From: CABYIR01 sp038103905
GTDB taxonomy: Bacteria; Pseudomonadota; Alphaproteobacteria; Pelagibacterales; AG-422-B15
Direction of reading: 5' to 3'
Assembly (NCBI GenBank): GCA_038103905.1
Contig: JAYNZW010000008.1
Span: 9,529-73,528, forward strand
DNA: 64,000 bases
Below the pieces are notes generated by a model. The model searched no databases. It saw nothing but the letters and a program-made list of their open reading frames with translations, and was not told where the DNA came from. Shown here piece after piece: positions 9,276 through 17,864 of the stretch (the stretch's first letter is position 1; every line of letters begins with the position of its first letter). The translations under genes and the position numbers were made by a program.

Positions 9276-9313
9276 AAAAAAGCGTCTAAGTAATCCTACT
9301 TAGGCGCTTTTTT
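9276..9313 (+). terminator. Rho-independent terminator or attenuator after the binding-protein gene
   Basis: An 11-base stem (9282-9292 against 9297-9307, a single G-T pair) closes a 4-base loop ATCC, with six A before and six T after. It is the clearest intrinsic terminator in the first half of the window. It lies inside the transporter operon, so partial read-through is likely. Confidence 0.85.
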
Positions 9314-9351
9314 CTGTCGTTTTTAATAAATAAATATTTATAATTTTCAAT

Positions 9352-10449
9352 ATGAGCGCTGGCGTTGAATTAAAAGATGTATCTGTCACCTTCGGTAGTT
9401 TTTTTGCTGCAAAAAATGTAAATGTAAAAATAGAAGGAGGTGAATTTTTTAGTTTTTTAGGACCATCTGGATGTGGAAAAACAACTCTATTAAGAGCAAT
9501 ATCAGGATTTCAAGATCCATCTAAAGGCCAGGTTCTAATTGATAATAAAGATATGCTTGGCATTGGGCCAAACAAAAGACCCACTTCTCTAATATTTCAA
9601 AACCTTGCGTTGTTTCCTCTTATGACAGTTGCTGAGAATATTGCTTTTTCTCTTGAAGTTCGAGGCGTATCTAAAAGTGAAAGAATGAAAAGAGCAGGAG
9701 AGCTATTAGAACTTATTGCCCTTGAGGGCCAGGGAGATAAAAAAGTCCACCAATTATCGGGCGGCCAAAAACAAAGAGTAGCCATTGCCAGAGCTCTTGC
9801 GGTGGAACCAAAAGTTCTTTTGCTTGATGAGCCCTTGTCAGCGCTAGATTTAAAATTAAGACAAAGAATGAGAACTGAATTAAGAGAAATACAGAAACGA
9901 GTAAACATTACTTTTATATATATTACTCATGATCAGGGAGAAGCACTTACGATGTCAGATCGTATAGCAGTCATGAACGAAGGTGAACTTGAACAAATTG
10001 GCCCTTGCGATGAAGTGTATAATAATCCGTTAACGCCTTTTGTCGCTACATTTGTTGGAGAGAACAACCCATTGTTTGGAAATATTATTGATGTAAATAA
10101 TGGTGAGGCTAAGATTGAAACATCTGATGGAAACTTCATATCTTCAATTGATAAGTCCACAAAATTGAATGTAGGTGATGAAGCAATATCATTTGTTAGG
10201 CCAGAGTCTCTATTTATAATAAAAAATGACAATAAATTTCAGAATAAATTTAGAGCGAAAATTGAAAATATTGAATTTGAAGGAAATGTTAAAAACTTTT
10301 ATGCGTCATTAAATTCTGGTTCAAAAATAAAATTCTCGGTAGCTAATGCTATTGATACGAGTGAAATTGAAATAAATAGCCAAATAGAACTAGGTTTTGA
10401 TATTAACAAATCAATCATTTTGCCTAAAGGTGCGTTAGCAACTGAGTAA
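9352..10449 (+). CDS. potA: Polyamine-type ABC transporter ATP-binding protein
   Basis: A 365-residue ABC ATPase. Walker A GPSGCGKTT is at residues 37-45, the signature LSGGQKQRVAIARALA near 136, Walker B LLLDEPLSALD near 158, and the switch His in ITHDQGEALT near 193. Beyond about residue 240 comes a TOBE-type regulatory domain typical of PotA/CysA/MalK-type ATPases. It energises import by the two permeases encoded immediately downstream (1-base gap to the next start). The terminator at 9276-9313 separates it from the binding-protein gene. Assignment to the polyamine/opine/ferric subfamily is firm, the exact substrate less so. Confidence 0.9.
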   Translation: MSAGVELKDVSVTFGSFFAAKNVNVKIEGGEFFSFLGPSGCGKTTLLRAISGFQDPSKGQVLIDNKDMLGIGPNKRPTSLIFQNLALFPLMTVAENIAFSLEVRGVSKSERMKRAGELLELIALEGQGDKKVHQLSGGQKQRVAIARALAVEPKVLLLDEPLSALDLKLRQRMRTELREIQKRVNITFIYITHDQGEALTMSDRIAVMNEGELEQIGPCDEVYNNPLTPFVATFVGENNPLFGNIIDVNNGEAKIETSDGNFISSIDKSTKLNVGDEAISFVRPESLFIIKNDNKFQNKFRAKIENIEFEGNVKNFYASLNSGSKIKFSVANAIDTSEIEINSQIELGFDINKSIILPKGALATE

Positions 10450-10450
10450 T

Positions 10451-11380
10451 ATGAAGAGCTTATTTTTTACTCAACCTTTTTTTCAAAAAAATGGAAAAAG
10501 TGTAGCCTTATTTTTTCTAGTTGCGATTGTATTTTGGTTTATTTTTTTAGTTATTATTCCACAACTTTATATGTTGGATTTATCATTCAGGGCCAACATA
10601 CCTCCTTTGGAAAGAGGCGGACCTAAAGATTTTTATACATTAGAACATTATAGACATTTCATTTTTGGATCTAAGACATCAGCTGATGCTTATAATTTTG
10701 TAGATCTAGGTGTATTTGGTAGGACAATTCTTGTATCAATTTTTGTCACCATAGCTAACCTTGCATTTTGCTATCCCATTGCATTTTATATTGCAAAAAT
10801 TGCTACACCCAGTACTGCAAGACTATTAATTGTATCTTTAATCATACCATTTTGGATAAATGAGTTGCTTCGTTCATTTGCTCTTAGAATACTTTTTGCG
10901 AATGAGGGTGTAATTAATAATGTCTTAACAGGCATAGGAATATTAGATCAAGGAATTCTATTTATTACTTATGATGTTGGTCTCTACACTGGATTAATAT
11001 ACGCATACATTTTGTTGATGATGTTCCCATTGTACAATGCAATTGAGAGTCTTGATATCAATCAAATTGAAGCAGCTAAAGACCTTGGCTCATCTACCTT
11101 TAGAACACACTGGAGAGTTGTAATACCTCACGCAAAACCTGGTATAGTTTCAGGCTGCACAATGGTATTCATGCTGACTGTTGGGGCATTGGCTACTCCT
11201 GTTGTATTAAGTAGTCCTAATACTTTATGGTTTCCACAGCTTATTTATCAATGGTTTAATTTAAATGACAACTGGTCTAGAGGGTCTGCATATTCAATTA
11301 TTCTATTAATTGTTTCAGTAGTTTTTGTTTTAACTATGATGAGGATATTTAAGGTCAGAATTGGGGAAATTATAAGATGA
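10451..11380 (+). CDS. potB: Polyamine-type ABC transporter permease, PotB-like
   Basis: A 309-residue inner-membrane protein with about six hydrophobic segments; the first is at residues 18-40. The cytoplasmic EAA loop EAAKDLGSSTFRTHW, near residue 210, is the docking site for the ATPase. The length and the large periplasmic loop after the first segment match PotB/PotH. It starts 1 base after potA and overlaps the next permease by 4 bases (ATGA), so the pair is translationally coupled. Confidence 0.9.
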   Translation: MKSLFFTQPFFQKNGKSVALFFLVAIVFWFIFLVIIPQLYMLDLSFRANIPPLERGGPKDFYTLEHYRHFIFGSKTSADAYNFVDLGVFGRTILVSIFVTIANLAFCYPIAFYIAKIATPSTARLLIVSLIIPFWINELLRSFALRILFANEGVINNVLTGIGILDQGILFITYDVGLYTGLIYAYILLMMFPLYNAIESLDINQIEAAKDLGSSTFRTHWRVVIPHAKPGIVSGCTMVFMLTVGALATPVVLSSPNTLWFPQLIYQWFNLNDNWSRGSAYSIILLIVSVVFVLTMMRIFKVRIGEIIR

Positions 11381-12585
11381 GATCCAGTTACGCAATGAAT
11401 TTTTTAATGGGCATCTATATTTTAGTTTTTTTTACATACCTATTCGGCCCATTAATTATTATGAGTTTTACAGCATTCAATTCTGCTGAGTTTCCAGCAA
11501 TTACCCCTTGGGAATGCTTCAGTTTTAGATGGTTCAATGAAGGAAAAATCGCATATGATGGACAGCATCTAGCAGGACTTTTAACAGATTGGAGACTGCA
11601 TGATGGATTAATTTCAAGCTTAATAATTGGTGCAGGAGTTGTTTGTTTGTCAGTTCCTATTGGAATGGCAGCAGCAATAGTTTTAACTCAAGTAAAATCT
11701 CAATTAAGAGATATATATTATTCAATTTCAATTATGCCTGTTCTTTTTCCCGGAGTAATTATAGGAATATCAACAGTTGTTTTATGGGATCGAATTGCAG
11801 GATTAGGCGGAGGTGGATTTATATCTGATGTAGGCAGGAATGGTATTTTTTTAACAATTTTGGCACAAACATGCTTTATATCGACCTATTGCTTTTTAAT
11901 ATTTGTAGCGAGATTACAACGATTTGATCAAACTCAAGAAGAGGCAGCGTTAGATCTTGGTGCATCTCAAACACAAGTGTTTTTTAAAATTCTTATTCCT
12001 TACTTAGCTCCTGCAATTGCCTCTGCCGCAGTTATTGCCTTTCTTGCATCATTTGAAAATTATAATACAACAGTTTTTAGTATTCTTTCAGACCAAACTT
12101 TAACAACTGTAATAGCATCAAAAGTAAGATTAGGAATAAGTCCTGCACTTAGCGCTCTTGCTTTAACTATTATTGCTCTTACAGTAATTGCAGCGGTAAC
12201 ATATGAAATTTTAAGAAGAAGACAGGAAAGAAAATATTTAGAGTCTCAAGAAGAATTCGTCAAAGAAAAAGCAGCTTCATCAAGGGTAAATAAAGACTAC
12301 AAGGCTGGATTTAAAGTCCCTAAAGGAATAGTGGCTTTAATATTATTAGTTATTATTGGATCGTATGTTGCAACTCAAATTGTTAAGAATGACCTTTATG
12401 GAAACTCTTGCATTGAAGCGGCTGACACTCTTAAAAAATCAAAGTTCCTAGATCAGCTACAAACATTAGAGTCTAATCAGCTTAGCGATGAAGATCTTCA
12501 AGGTGGGTCTTTGGGGGGAAATCAAGATTACGGAGACATTTTTGGTGACCCAACTTTATTTCAAGACTTTGGTGGATTTGATTGA
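11377..12585 (+). CDS. potC: Polyamine-type ABC transporter permease, PotC-like, with unusual C-terminal extension
   Basis: The first 285 residues or so are a normal PotC/PotI permease: six hydrophobic segments and the EAA loop EAALDLGASQTQVFFKI near residue 190. Family members usually end there (about 260-285 residues). This protein runs to 402 residues. The extra part contains a charged linker rich in Lys and Glu, one more predicted membrane segment (GIVALILLVIIGSYVATQIV, about 313-332), and an acidic, Gly/Asp/Gln-rich tail ending in DFGGFD. The reading frame is uninterrupted and base composition does not change, so it looks like a true extension rather than an annotation artefact. Function of the tail unknown. 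Confidence 0.88.
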   Translation: MRSSYAMNFLMGIYILVFFTYLFGPLIIMSFTAFNSAEFPAITPWECFSFRWFNEGKIAYDGQHLAGLLTDWRLHDGLISSLIIGAGVVCLSVPIGMAAAIVLTQVKSQLRDIYYSISIMPVLFPGVIIGISTVVLWDRIAGLGGGGFISDVGRNGIFLTILAQTCFISTYCFLIFVARLQRFDQTQEEAALDLGASQTQVFFKILIPYLAPAIASAAVIAFLASFENYNTTVFSILSDQTLTTVIASKVRLGISPALSALALTIIALTVIAAVTYEILRRRQERKYLESQEEFVKEKAASSRVNKDYKAGFKVPKGIVALILLVIIGSYVATQIVKNDLYGNSCIEAADTLKKSKFLDQLQTLESNQLSDEDLQGGSLGGNQDYGDIFGDPTLFQDFGGFD

Positions 12586-12597
12586 TATATTTTAGGT

Positions 12598-13560
12598 ATG
12601 ACAGATAAGAAAAAAACTATTCAACCAGTTAGTGGAAAAGTTGTCCCACGATATGCAGGCCCTTCAACATTTGCTAGATTACCTGAACTAAGAGATGTAG
12701 AACACTGTGATGTTGCAATTATTGGAGTACCATTTGATGCGGGTACAAGCTATCGACCTGGAGCAAGATTTGGCCCTCAAGCAGTAAGGCAAGCAGCAAG
12801 ACAATTAAGAACAAATTATCATCCCGACTACGATGTTGAGCCTTTTGTTGTGCAACAAGTTGCCGATGCAGGTGATATTGCTTGCAATCCATTTAACATT
12901 GAAGAAGCAATAAAACAAATTGAGGATGGAGCATCATCTCTTTTAGAAAAAGTAGGAAGCATTGTTACGATTGGAGGAGACCACACTATTGCTCTACCGT
13001 TACTTAGAGCAGTAAATAAGAAATGTGGTCAACCTGTTGCACTAGTTCATTTTGATGCTCATTTGGATACTTGGGATACATACTTTGGTGCCCCTTATAC
13101 TCATGGAACACCATTCAGAAGAGCAAGAGAAGAAAAATTATTTCTAGATGATGCTTCAATGCACGTAGGAATTAGAGGGCCTCTGTACAGTCCTGATGAT
13201 CTTAAGAGCGATGCTGAACTCGGTTTTAAAATTATTCATTGTGATGAATTTCAAACTCATACTATTGAACAAATTGTTAAAAGAATAAGAGATAGAGTTG
13301 GAGACAATCCATTGTATGTTTCAATAGATATTGACGTTCTTGATCCAGCTCATGCACCTGGAACTGGAACCCCTGAAATTGCTGGAATGACCAGTAGAGA
13401 AATTTTAAATGTTATTAGAGGTTTGGCAGGAATGAATTTAGTATCTGCTGATGTTGTTGAAGTTGCTCCAGCTTACGATCATGCTGAGTTGACCTCTACA
13501 GCAGCCGCTACTATTGTTTATGAATTAATAAATGTCATAGCAAAGAATCCAAAAAAATAA
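12598..13560 (+). CDS. speB: Agmatinase/ureohydrolase family enzyme
   Basis: A 320-residue binuclear manganese ureohydrolase. The metal-binding motifs are intact: GGDHTI (about residue 125), HFDAHLDTWD (about 148) and SIDIDVLDPAHAPGTG (about 240). The family hydrolyses agmatine, guanidinobutyrate, guanidinopropionate or arginine, releasing urea. The N-terminal pattern PRYAGPSTFARLPE resembles agmatinases and guanidinobutyrases rather than arginases. It lies 12 bases after the permease gene and is probably co-transcribed, so the transporter may import its substrate (agmatine or a related guanidino compound). Exact substrate not determinable here; the symbol reflects the family. Confidence 0.85.
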   Translation: MTDKKKTIQPVSGKVVPRYAGPSTFARLPELRDVEHCDVAIIGVPFDAGTSYRPGARFGPQAVRQAARQLRTNYHPDYDVEPFVVQQVADAGDIACNPFNIEEAIKQIEDGASSLLEKVGSIVTIGGDHTIALPLLRAVNKKCGQPVALVHFDAHLDTWDTYFGAPYTHGTPFRRAREEKLFLDDASMHVGIRGPLYSPDDLKSDAELGFKIIHCDEFQTHTIEQIVKRIRDRVGDNPLYVSIDIDVLDPAHAPGTGTPEIAGMTSREILNVIRGLAGMNLVSADVVEVAPAYDHAELTSTAAATIVYELINVIAKNPKK

Positions 13561-14340
13561 TTAGTTTATTTCAAACCATATTGGCACATGGTCTGAAGGT
13601 CTCTCCATTCCTCTAAATTTCTTTTCTATTTGGCAGTCATGTAAGCGGTCTACCGCTCTTGGTGAAGCAAGAAAGTGGTCTATTCTAAGGCCATTGTCTT
13701 TTTCCCAGGCCCCTCTAGAATAATCCCAATATGTAAATTCATAAGGTTTAGAATTAAAAATTCTAAAAACATCAGTCATGCCCAAGTTTATAATTGAGCG
13801 AAAAATTTCAATTGATTTTGGATGATGTAAAGCATCATTTCTCCATTTTTCGATATTTACAGCATCTTGATGATTAGGAATGATATTAAAATCACCTCCA
13901 AAGATGAATGTTTCATTATTCTCCATTTTTTTTTCTACATATAACTTCAATTTTTTCATCCAATCTAATTTGTAAGAAAATTTATCAGTATCAATTGGAT
14001 TACCATTTGGTAGATAAATAGATGCAATATCAAAAGGTTTATCATCTAAAACTCTTACTTCTATGAACCTTGCTTGGTCATCTTTGTCATTTTTAGGTAG
14101 AGCAGTATTTTTTAATTCAACAGGTACCTTAGATAAAATAGCAACTCCATTATAAGATTTTTGACCAGTATTATTAATTTCATACCCCTGATCCTTAATA
14201 TCTTCATAAGGAAAATCTTCATTTGTAGTTTTGGTTTCCTGCAACAATATAATATCAGGATTATTTTCTTTAATTAAAATACTTAAGTGGTCAAGCCTTA
14301 CGCGAATTGAGTTAACATTCCAGCTAACTATTTTTGTCAC
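13561..14340 (-). CDS. xthA: Exodeoxyribonuclease III
   Basis: An AP endonuclease/exonuclease III of the exo-endo-phosphatase fold. Visible motifs are KIVSWNVNSIR at the N-terminus, LLQETK with the catalytic Glu, FGGDFNIIP, and the C-terminal SDHVPIWFEI with the catalytic Asp-His. It repairs abasic sites. I place the start at the GTG at 14340, giving 259 residues beginning directly before the conserved KIVSWNVN and overlapping the upstream erpA stop as GTGA. An ATG at 14373 would add 11 residues inside erpA that match nothing in the family. It ends back-to-back with the ureohydrolase gene, with no bases between the two stops. Confidence 0.9.
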   Translation of the reverse strand: MTKIVSWNVNSIRVRLDHLSILIKENNPDIILLQETKTTNEDFPYEDIKDQGYEINNTGQKSYNGVAILSKVPVELKNTALPKNDKDDQARFIEVRVLDDKPFDIASIYLPNGNPIDTDKFSYKLDWMKKLKLYVEKKMENNETFIFGGDFNIIPNHQDAVNIEKWRNDALHHPKSIEIFRSIINLGMTDVFRIFNSKPYEFTYWDYSRGAWEKDNGLRIDHFLASPRAVDRLHDCQIEKKFRGMERPSDHVPIWFEIN

Positions 14341-14675
14341 GTCTTTGGGGAAAAGGATGTTCCACAGCCACAAGATGCTGCAGCATTTGGATTGTTTATC
14401 TTAAAAGAAGACTCAATAAGTTTATTCTCAAAGTCAATTTCAGAACCGTTAAGATATTCAAGAGAGATTTGATCAACTACTAAGTTGGCGCCGTCTTTAC
14501 TAAATATGATATCGTCGGGAGTTGTTTCAGAGTCTAGTGAAAAACCATACTGAAACCCCGAGCATCCACCACCCGAAACTGAAAGCCTTAGCTTTACGTC
14601 ATCATCTTCTTTTTCAGTTAATGAGAGAATTTTTTTAACTGCATTATCTGTGATATTAATTTGATTATTTTCCAT
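14337..14675 (-). CDS. erpA: A-type iron-sulfur cluster carrier, ErpA-like
   Basis: A 112-residue HesB/IscA-family protein that delivers Fe-S clusters to target enzymes. The three cluster-binding cysteines are present: Cys38 in GGGCSGFQY and Cys102/Cys104 in SCGCGTSF. Length and spacing fit ErpA. It is translationally coupled to xthA (GTGA overlap) and divergent from dgt across a 71-base AT-rich gap. This erpA-xthA-dgt-argS neighbourhood is a conserved alphaproteobacterial order. The distinction from IscA is by resemblance and context. Confidence 0.9.
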   Translation of the reverse strand: MENNQINITDNAVKKILSLTEKEDDDVKLRLSVSGGGCSGFQYGFSLDSETTPDDIIFSKDGANLVVDQISLEYLNGSEIDFENKLIESSFKINNPNAAASCGCGTSFSPKT

Positions 14676-14746
14676 AGTTTGTGATGTTTATACAAATAAA
14701 TATATATTATAATATGTAGTTACTTTTTTTAGAATAATCAAGTTGA

Positions 14747-15886
14747 ATGAAAAATTCCCTTAATTTATCAAAAATTTCTATTAATCATAGCGAGTCAAAG
14801 GGTAGGATTTTTAAAGAAAATTTTAGCCAAACTAGATCAGAGTATCAGAGAGATAGGGATAGAGTTCTTCATTCCGCAGCATTTAGAAGATTAAAACATA
14901 AGACACAAGTTTTTGTCTCGCATGAAGGTGACCATTACCGTACAAGATTAACTCATTCTCTTGAAGTGTCTCAAATAGCAAGATCAATTTGTCGAATATT
15001 TAATCTTAATGAAGACATTGCTGAAACATTATCTATTGCTCATGACATTGGTCATCCACCTTTTGGACACGCCGGTGAAGAAGCATTAAAAAAACTTATG
15101 AGTAAACATGATGGCTTTGATCATAATGATCAAGCAATTAGGATTGTTCATTTACTTGAAAAAAAATATTTTGATTTTGATGGTTTAAATTTAACTTGGG
15201 AAACTCTCGAGGGATTAGTAAAGCACAATGGTCCTTTTAAGAAGGAAATTCCACCAACAATATTGAAATTAAACAGCGAGTTTGATTTAGAGCTTAAAGA
15301 ATATCCATCACTGGAAGCCCAAATTGCATCAATTTCAGATGATATTGCTTACAATAATCATGACATCGATGATGGTCTCAGAGCTGGTTTTTTTACATAT
15401 AGTGACTTGAAAGATTTGCCCTTAATTGGAGAAATTATTGATAACCTGCCTAAAAATTTTGAAACAAGAGATATTCAAAGAATTAATAATGAAATTACAC
15501 GAAGATCAACAAATTTGATGATATCTGATATTATCATGAACATCGAAAAAAATATTAATAATGAAAAAATAACAAGTATCAATCAGATAAGGGGTCTAGA
15601 TAAACCTGTAGTTAATTTTACGAATGAGATGAAATCAAAAGTAGACTCAGTGAGAAAATTTCTATCTACAAGGATGTATAGTCATGACTCCATTAACGAC
15701 ATGTCAAAAAATGCACATGATATTATAACTTTTCTATATAACTTCTTGATAAATGCAGAGGATAGTATTCTTAAGGAATTAAAAATTGATTTAAACAGAG
15801 ATGATAGTAAAAATAGAATTATATGTGATTTCATAGCAGGAATGACTGATAATTATGCAAGAAAAATTTATGAAAAATATTCTTAG
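14747..15886 (+). CDS. dgt: Deoxyguanosinetriphosphate triphosphohydrolase-like protein
   Basis: A 379-residue HD-domain dNTPase that cleaves dNTPs to deoxynucleosides and tripolyphosphate. Metal ligands are visible in LTHSLEV (His70) and AHDIGHPPFGHAGEE (His99-Asp100), followed by the SISDDIAYNNHDIDDG segment near residue 200 that carries the last Asp. The length fits the shorter, alphaproteobacterial-type Dgt rather than the 505-residue enterobacterial enzyme. It begins the argS-nagZ-scp series and ends 2 bases before argS. Confidence 0.92.
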   Translation: MKNSLNLSKISINHSESKGRIFKENFSQTRSEYQRDRDRVLHSAAFRRLKHKTQVFVSHEGDHYRTRLTHSLEVSQIARSICRIFNLNEDIAETLSIAHDIGHPPFGHAGEEALKKLMSKHDGFDHNDQAIRIVHLLEKKYFDFDGLNLTWETLEGLVKHNGPFKKEIPPTILKLNSEFDLELKEYPSLEAQIASISDDIAYNNHDIDDGLRAGFFTYSDLKDLPLIGEIIDNLPKNFETRDIQRINNEITRRSTNLMISDIIMNIEKNINNEKITSINQIRGLDKPVVNFTNEMKSKVDSVRKFLSTRMYSHDSINDMSKNAHDIITFLYNFLINAEDSILKELKIDLNRDDSKNRIICDFIAGMTDNYARKIYEKYS

Positions 15887-15888
15887 TT

Positions 15889-17655
15889 ATGGATAGTATT
15901 TATAGTCATTATCGATTGATAGTTGCAGAAAGTTGCCTTAAATCTAACGAGCTAAGTTTTGAAAATTCTAATAAATTAAAAATTTCTGATATTCTTTCCT
16001 TACCTTTCATTGTTGAAAAACCAAATAATGAAAATTTTGGAGACTTAAGTACTAATATTGCATTAATCTCGAGTAAATCTTTTTCAAAAAAACCTATAGA
16101 AATTGCCGAATACTTAAAAAAAGAATTAATTAAGTTAGATGATTTTGAAGAAATAAATATTGTTAAACCTGGATTCATAAACTTTAAATTAAAGCATAAA
16201 GTCTTAATTAGCTTTTTGAGAAAAGTTATTAATAAAAAAAAATTGATTTCTGAAAGTATCGGTAAAGGTAAATCTATTAACGTTGAATACGTATCTGCAA
16301 ATCCAACGGGCCCTTTACACGTTGGTCATTGTAGAGGTGCTGTTTATGGTGATGTTTTATCAACTTTATTAGTTGCAACGGGCCACCAGGTTACAAAAGA
16401 ATATTATGTTAATGATGCAGGATCACAAATTGATTTGTTAGCCAAATCAGCAATCATTCGATACAAAGAATTATTTAATGGTCCAAATAAAGATTATCCT
16501 GAAGATTTTTATCCTGGCGAATATCTAATTTCTGTCGCTAAAGAACTTAAAAAACAATTTGGTGAAAAACTGATTTCTGATGATTCAAATCAATATTTTG
16601 ATCAAGTCAAAGAAAAAACAGTTTCCATGATGCTGGAGATGATCAAAAATGATTTAAAAAACCTTAATATTAATCAAGATATTTTTGTTTCAGAACTTGA
16701 GTTGGTTAAAAAAGGAAAAATCGATGAGGCAATCAATGAACTTAAAGAACAGGATTTGATATATCATGGAACTTTAGAGCAGCCAAAGGGCAAGGTGATT
16801 GAAGACTGGGAACCGCGTGAGCAAATGTTGTTTAAATCAAGTCTATATGGTGATGAAGTTGATAGACCATTACAAAAATCAAATGGTGAATGGACGTATT
16901 TTGCCAACGATATCGCATATCATTTTGATAAATATAAAAGAGGATCTGATCACTTAATAGACATTCTTGGGGCCGATCATGGAGGTTATGTGAAAAGAAT
17001 GAATGCTTCAGTCAAAGCACTTACATCAAATAGAGCTGAGTTCACAGCTAAATTATGTCAAATGGTAAAGCTTACAAAAAATGGAAAACAATTAAAAATG
17101 TCAAAGCGTGCTGGAGATTTCATAACTTTGGAAGACATGATTAGTGAAGTCGGATCTGACTCAATACGATTTATGATGATGTATAGAAAAAATGAGGCGC
17201 CATTAGAATTTGATTTTGATAAGGTCACCGAGCAATCAAAAGATAATCCTGTTTTTTATGTGCAGTATGCTCATGCTAGAATTTCATCAGTATTAAGAAA
17301 ACTCGACAATGATAATGAATATTTTGATTTAAATGATTTCTCAGAGTGTAAATTAGAATTACTCACTAGTAATCAAGAGATAGATTTAATTAGAAAAATT
17401 TTAGATTGGGAAAGTGTAATAGAAACTTCGGTGACTCTCTTTGAGCCACATCGAATTGCGTATTATTTATATGAATTATCGGCAGTTTTTCATTCACTTT
17501 GGAATCAAGGAAAGATTGACTCTAGCCTTAGATTTATAGAAATTGAAAATGATGAATTAAGCTATGCAAGGATAGGTCTAATTTTATCAGCGCAAAGAAC
17601 AATTAAATCAGGTTTGGATATTTTAGGAGTTTCTGCCCCTAATGAAATGAAGTAA
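15889..17655 (+). CDS. argS: Arginyl-tRNA synthetase
   Basis: Class I aminoacyl-tRNA synthetase of 588 residues. The HIGH-type motif appears as NPTGPLHVGHCRGA near residue 140, and the KMSKS-type motif as LKMSKRAGD near residue 405. The C-terminal helical anticodon-binding domain begins around residue 460. The stop codon overlaps the next gene's ATG as TAATG. Essential and expected as a single copy. Confidence 0.97.
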   Translation: MDSIYSHYRLIVAESCLKSNELSFENSNKLKISDILSLPFIVEKPNNENFGDLSTNIALISSKSFSKKPIEIAEYLKKELIKLDDFEEINIVKPGFINFKLKHKVLISFLRKVINKKKLISESIGKGKSINVEYVSANPTGPLHVGHCRGAVYGDVLSTLLVATGHQVTKEYYVNDAGSQIDLLAKSAIIRYKELFNGPNKDYPEDFYPGEYLISVAKELKKQFGEKLISDDSNQYFDQVKEKTVSMMLEMIKNDLKNLNINQDIFVSELELVKKGKIDEAINELKEQDLIYHGTLEQPKGKVIEDWEPREQMLFKSSLYGDEVDRPLQKSNGEWTYFANDIAYHFDKYKRGSDHLIDILGADHGGYVKRMNASVKALTSNRAEFTAKLCQMVKLTKNGKQLKMSKRAGDFITLEDMISEVGSDSIRFMMMYRKNEAPLEFDFDKVTEQSKDNPVFYVQYAHARISSVLRKLDNDNEYFDLNDFSECKLELLTSNQEIDLIRKILDWESVIETSVTLFEPHRIAYYLYELSAVFHSLWNQGKIDSSLRFIEIENDELSYARIGLILSAQRTIKSGLDILGVSAPNEMK

Positions 17656-17864
17656 TGAAATCTAAAAATATTTTAGTCACTATAATCATCATTTTAGCAA
17701 TAACTTTATCTTTTTTTCTTTATGTTAATTCTGAAGATAGATCTTTTAGAGAAAATGGCATAGTTGAAATAAAAACAAACCTTCAAAATTATAAAATAAT
17801 TCCTAAAGACAAAGGAGGCATTAAAATGCCATGTTTAGAAATTCTTGATTGTGAAAAAGAATGA
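17655..17864 (+). CDS. Stub of a SPOR-domain membrane protein (69 residues)
   Basis: A small protein with an N-terminal membrane anchor (about residues 5-24) followed by a short periplasmic part. In alphaproteobacteria the position between argS and nagZ is normally held by a SPOR-domain protein of several hundred residues that binds septal peptidoglycan. The visible motif IIPKDKGGIKMP resembles the conserved membrane-proximal segment of those proteins (a Pro-x-Asp-x-Gly-Gly core), but the frame ends soon after it, without any SPOR domain. It overlaps argS by 1 base and nagZ by 4 bases and therefore still seems to be translated. I read it as a reduced remnant or minimal version of that gene; the family link is by position and one short motif. 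Confidence 0.65.
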   Translation: MKSKNILVTIIIILAITLSFFLYVNSEDRSFRENGIVEIKTNLQNYKIIPKDKGGIKMPCLEILDCEKE

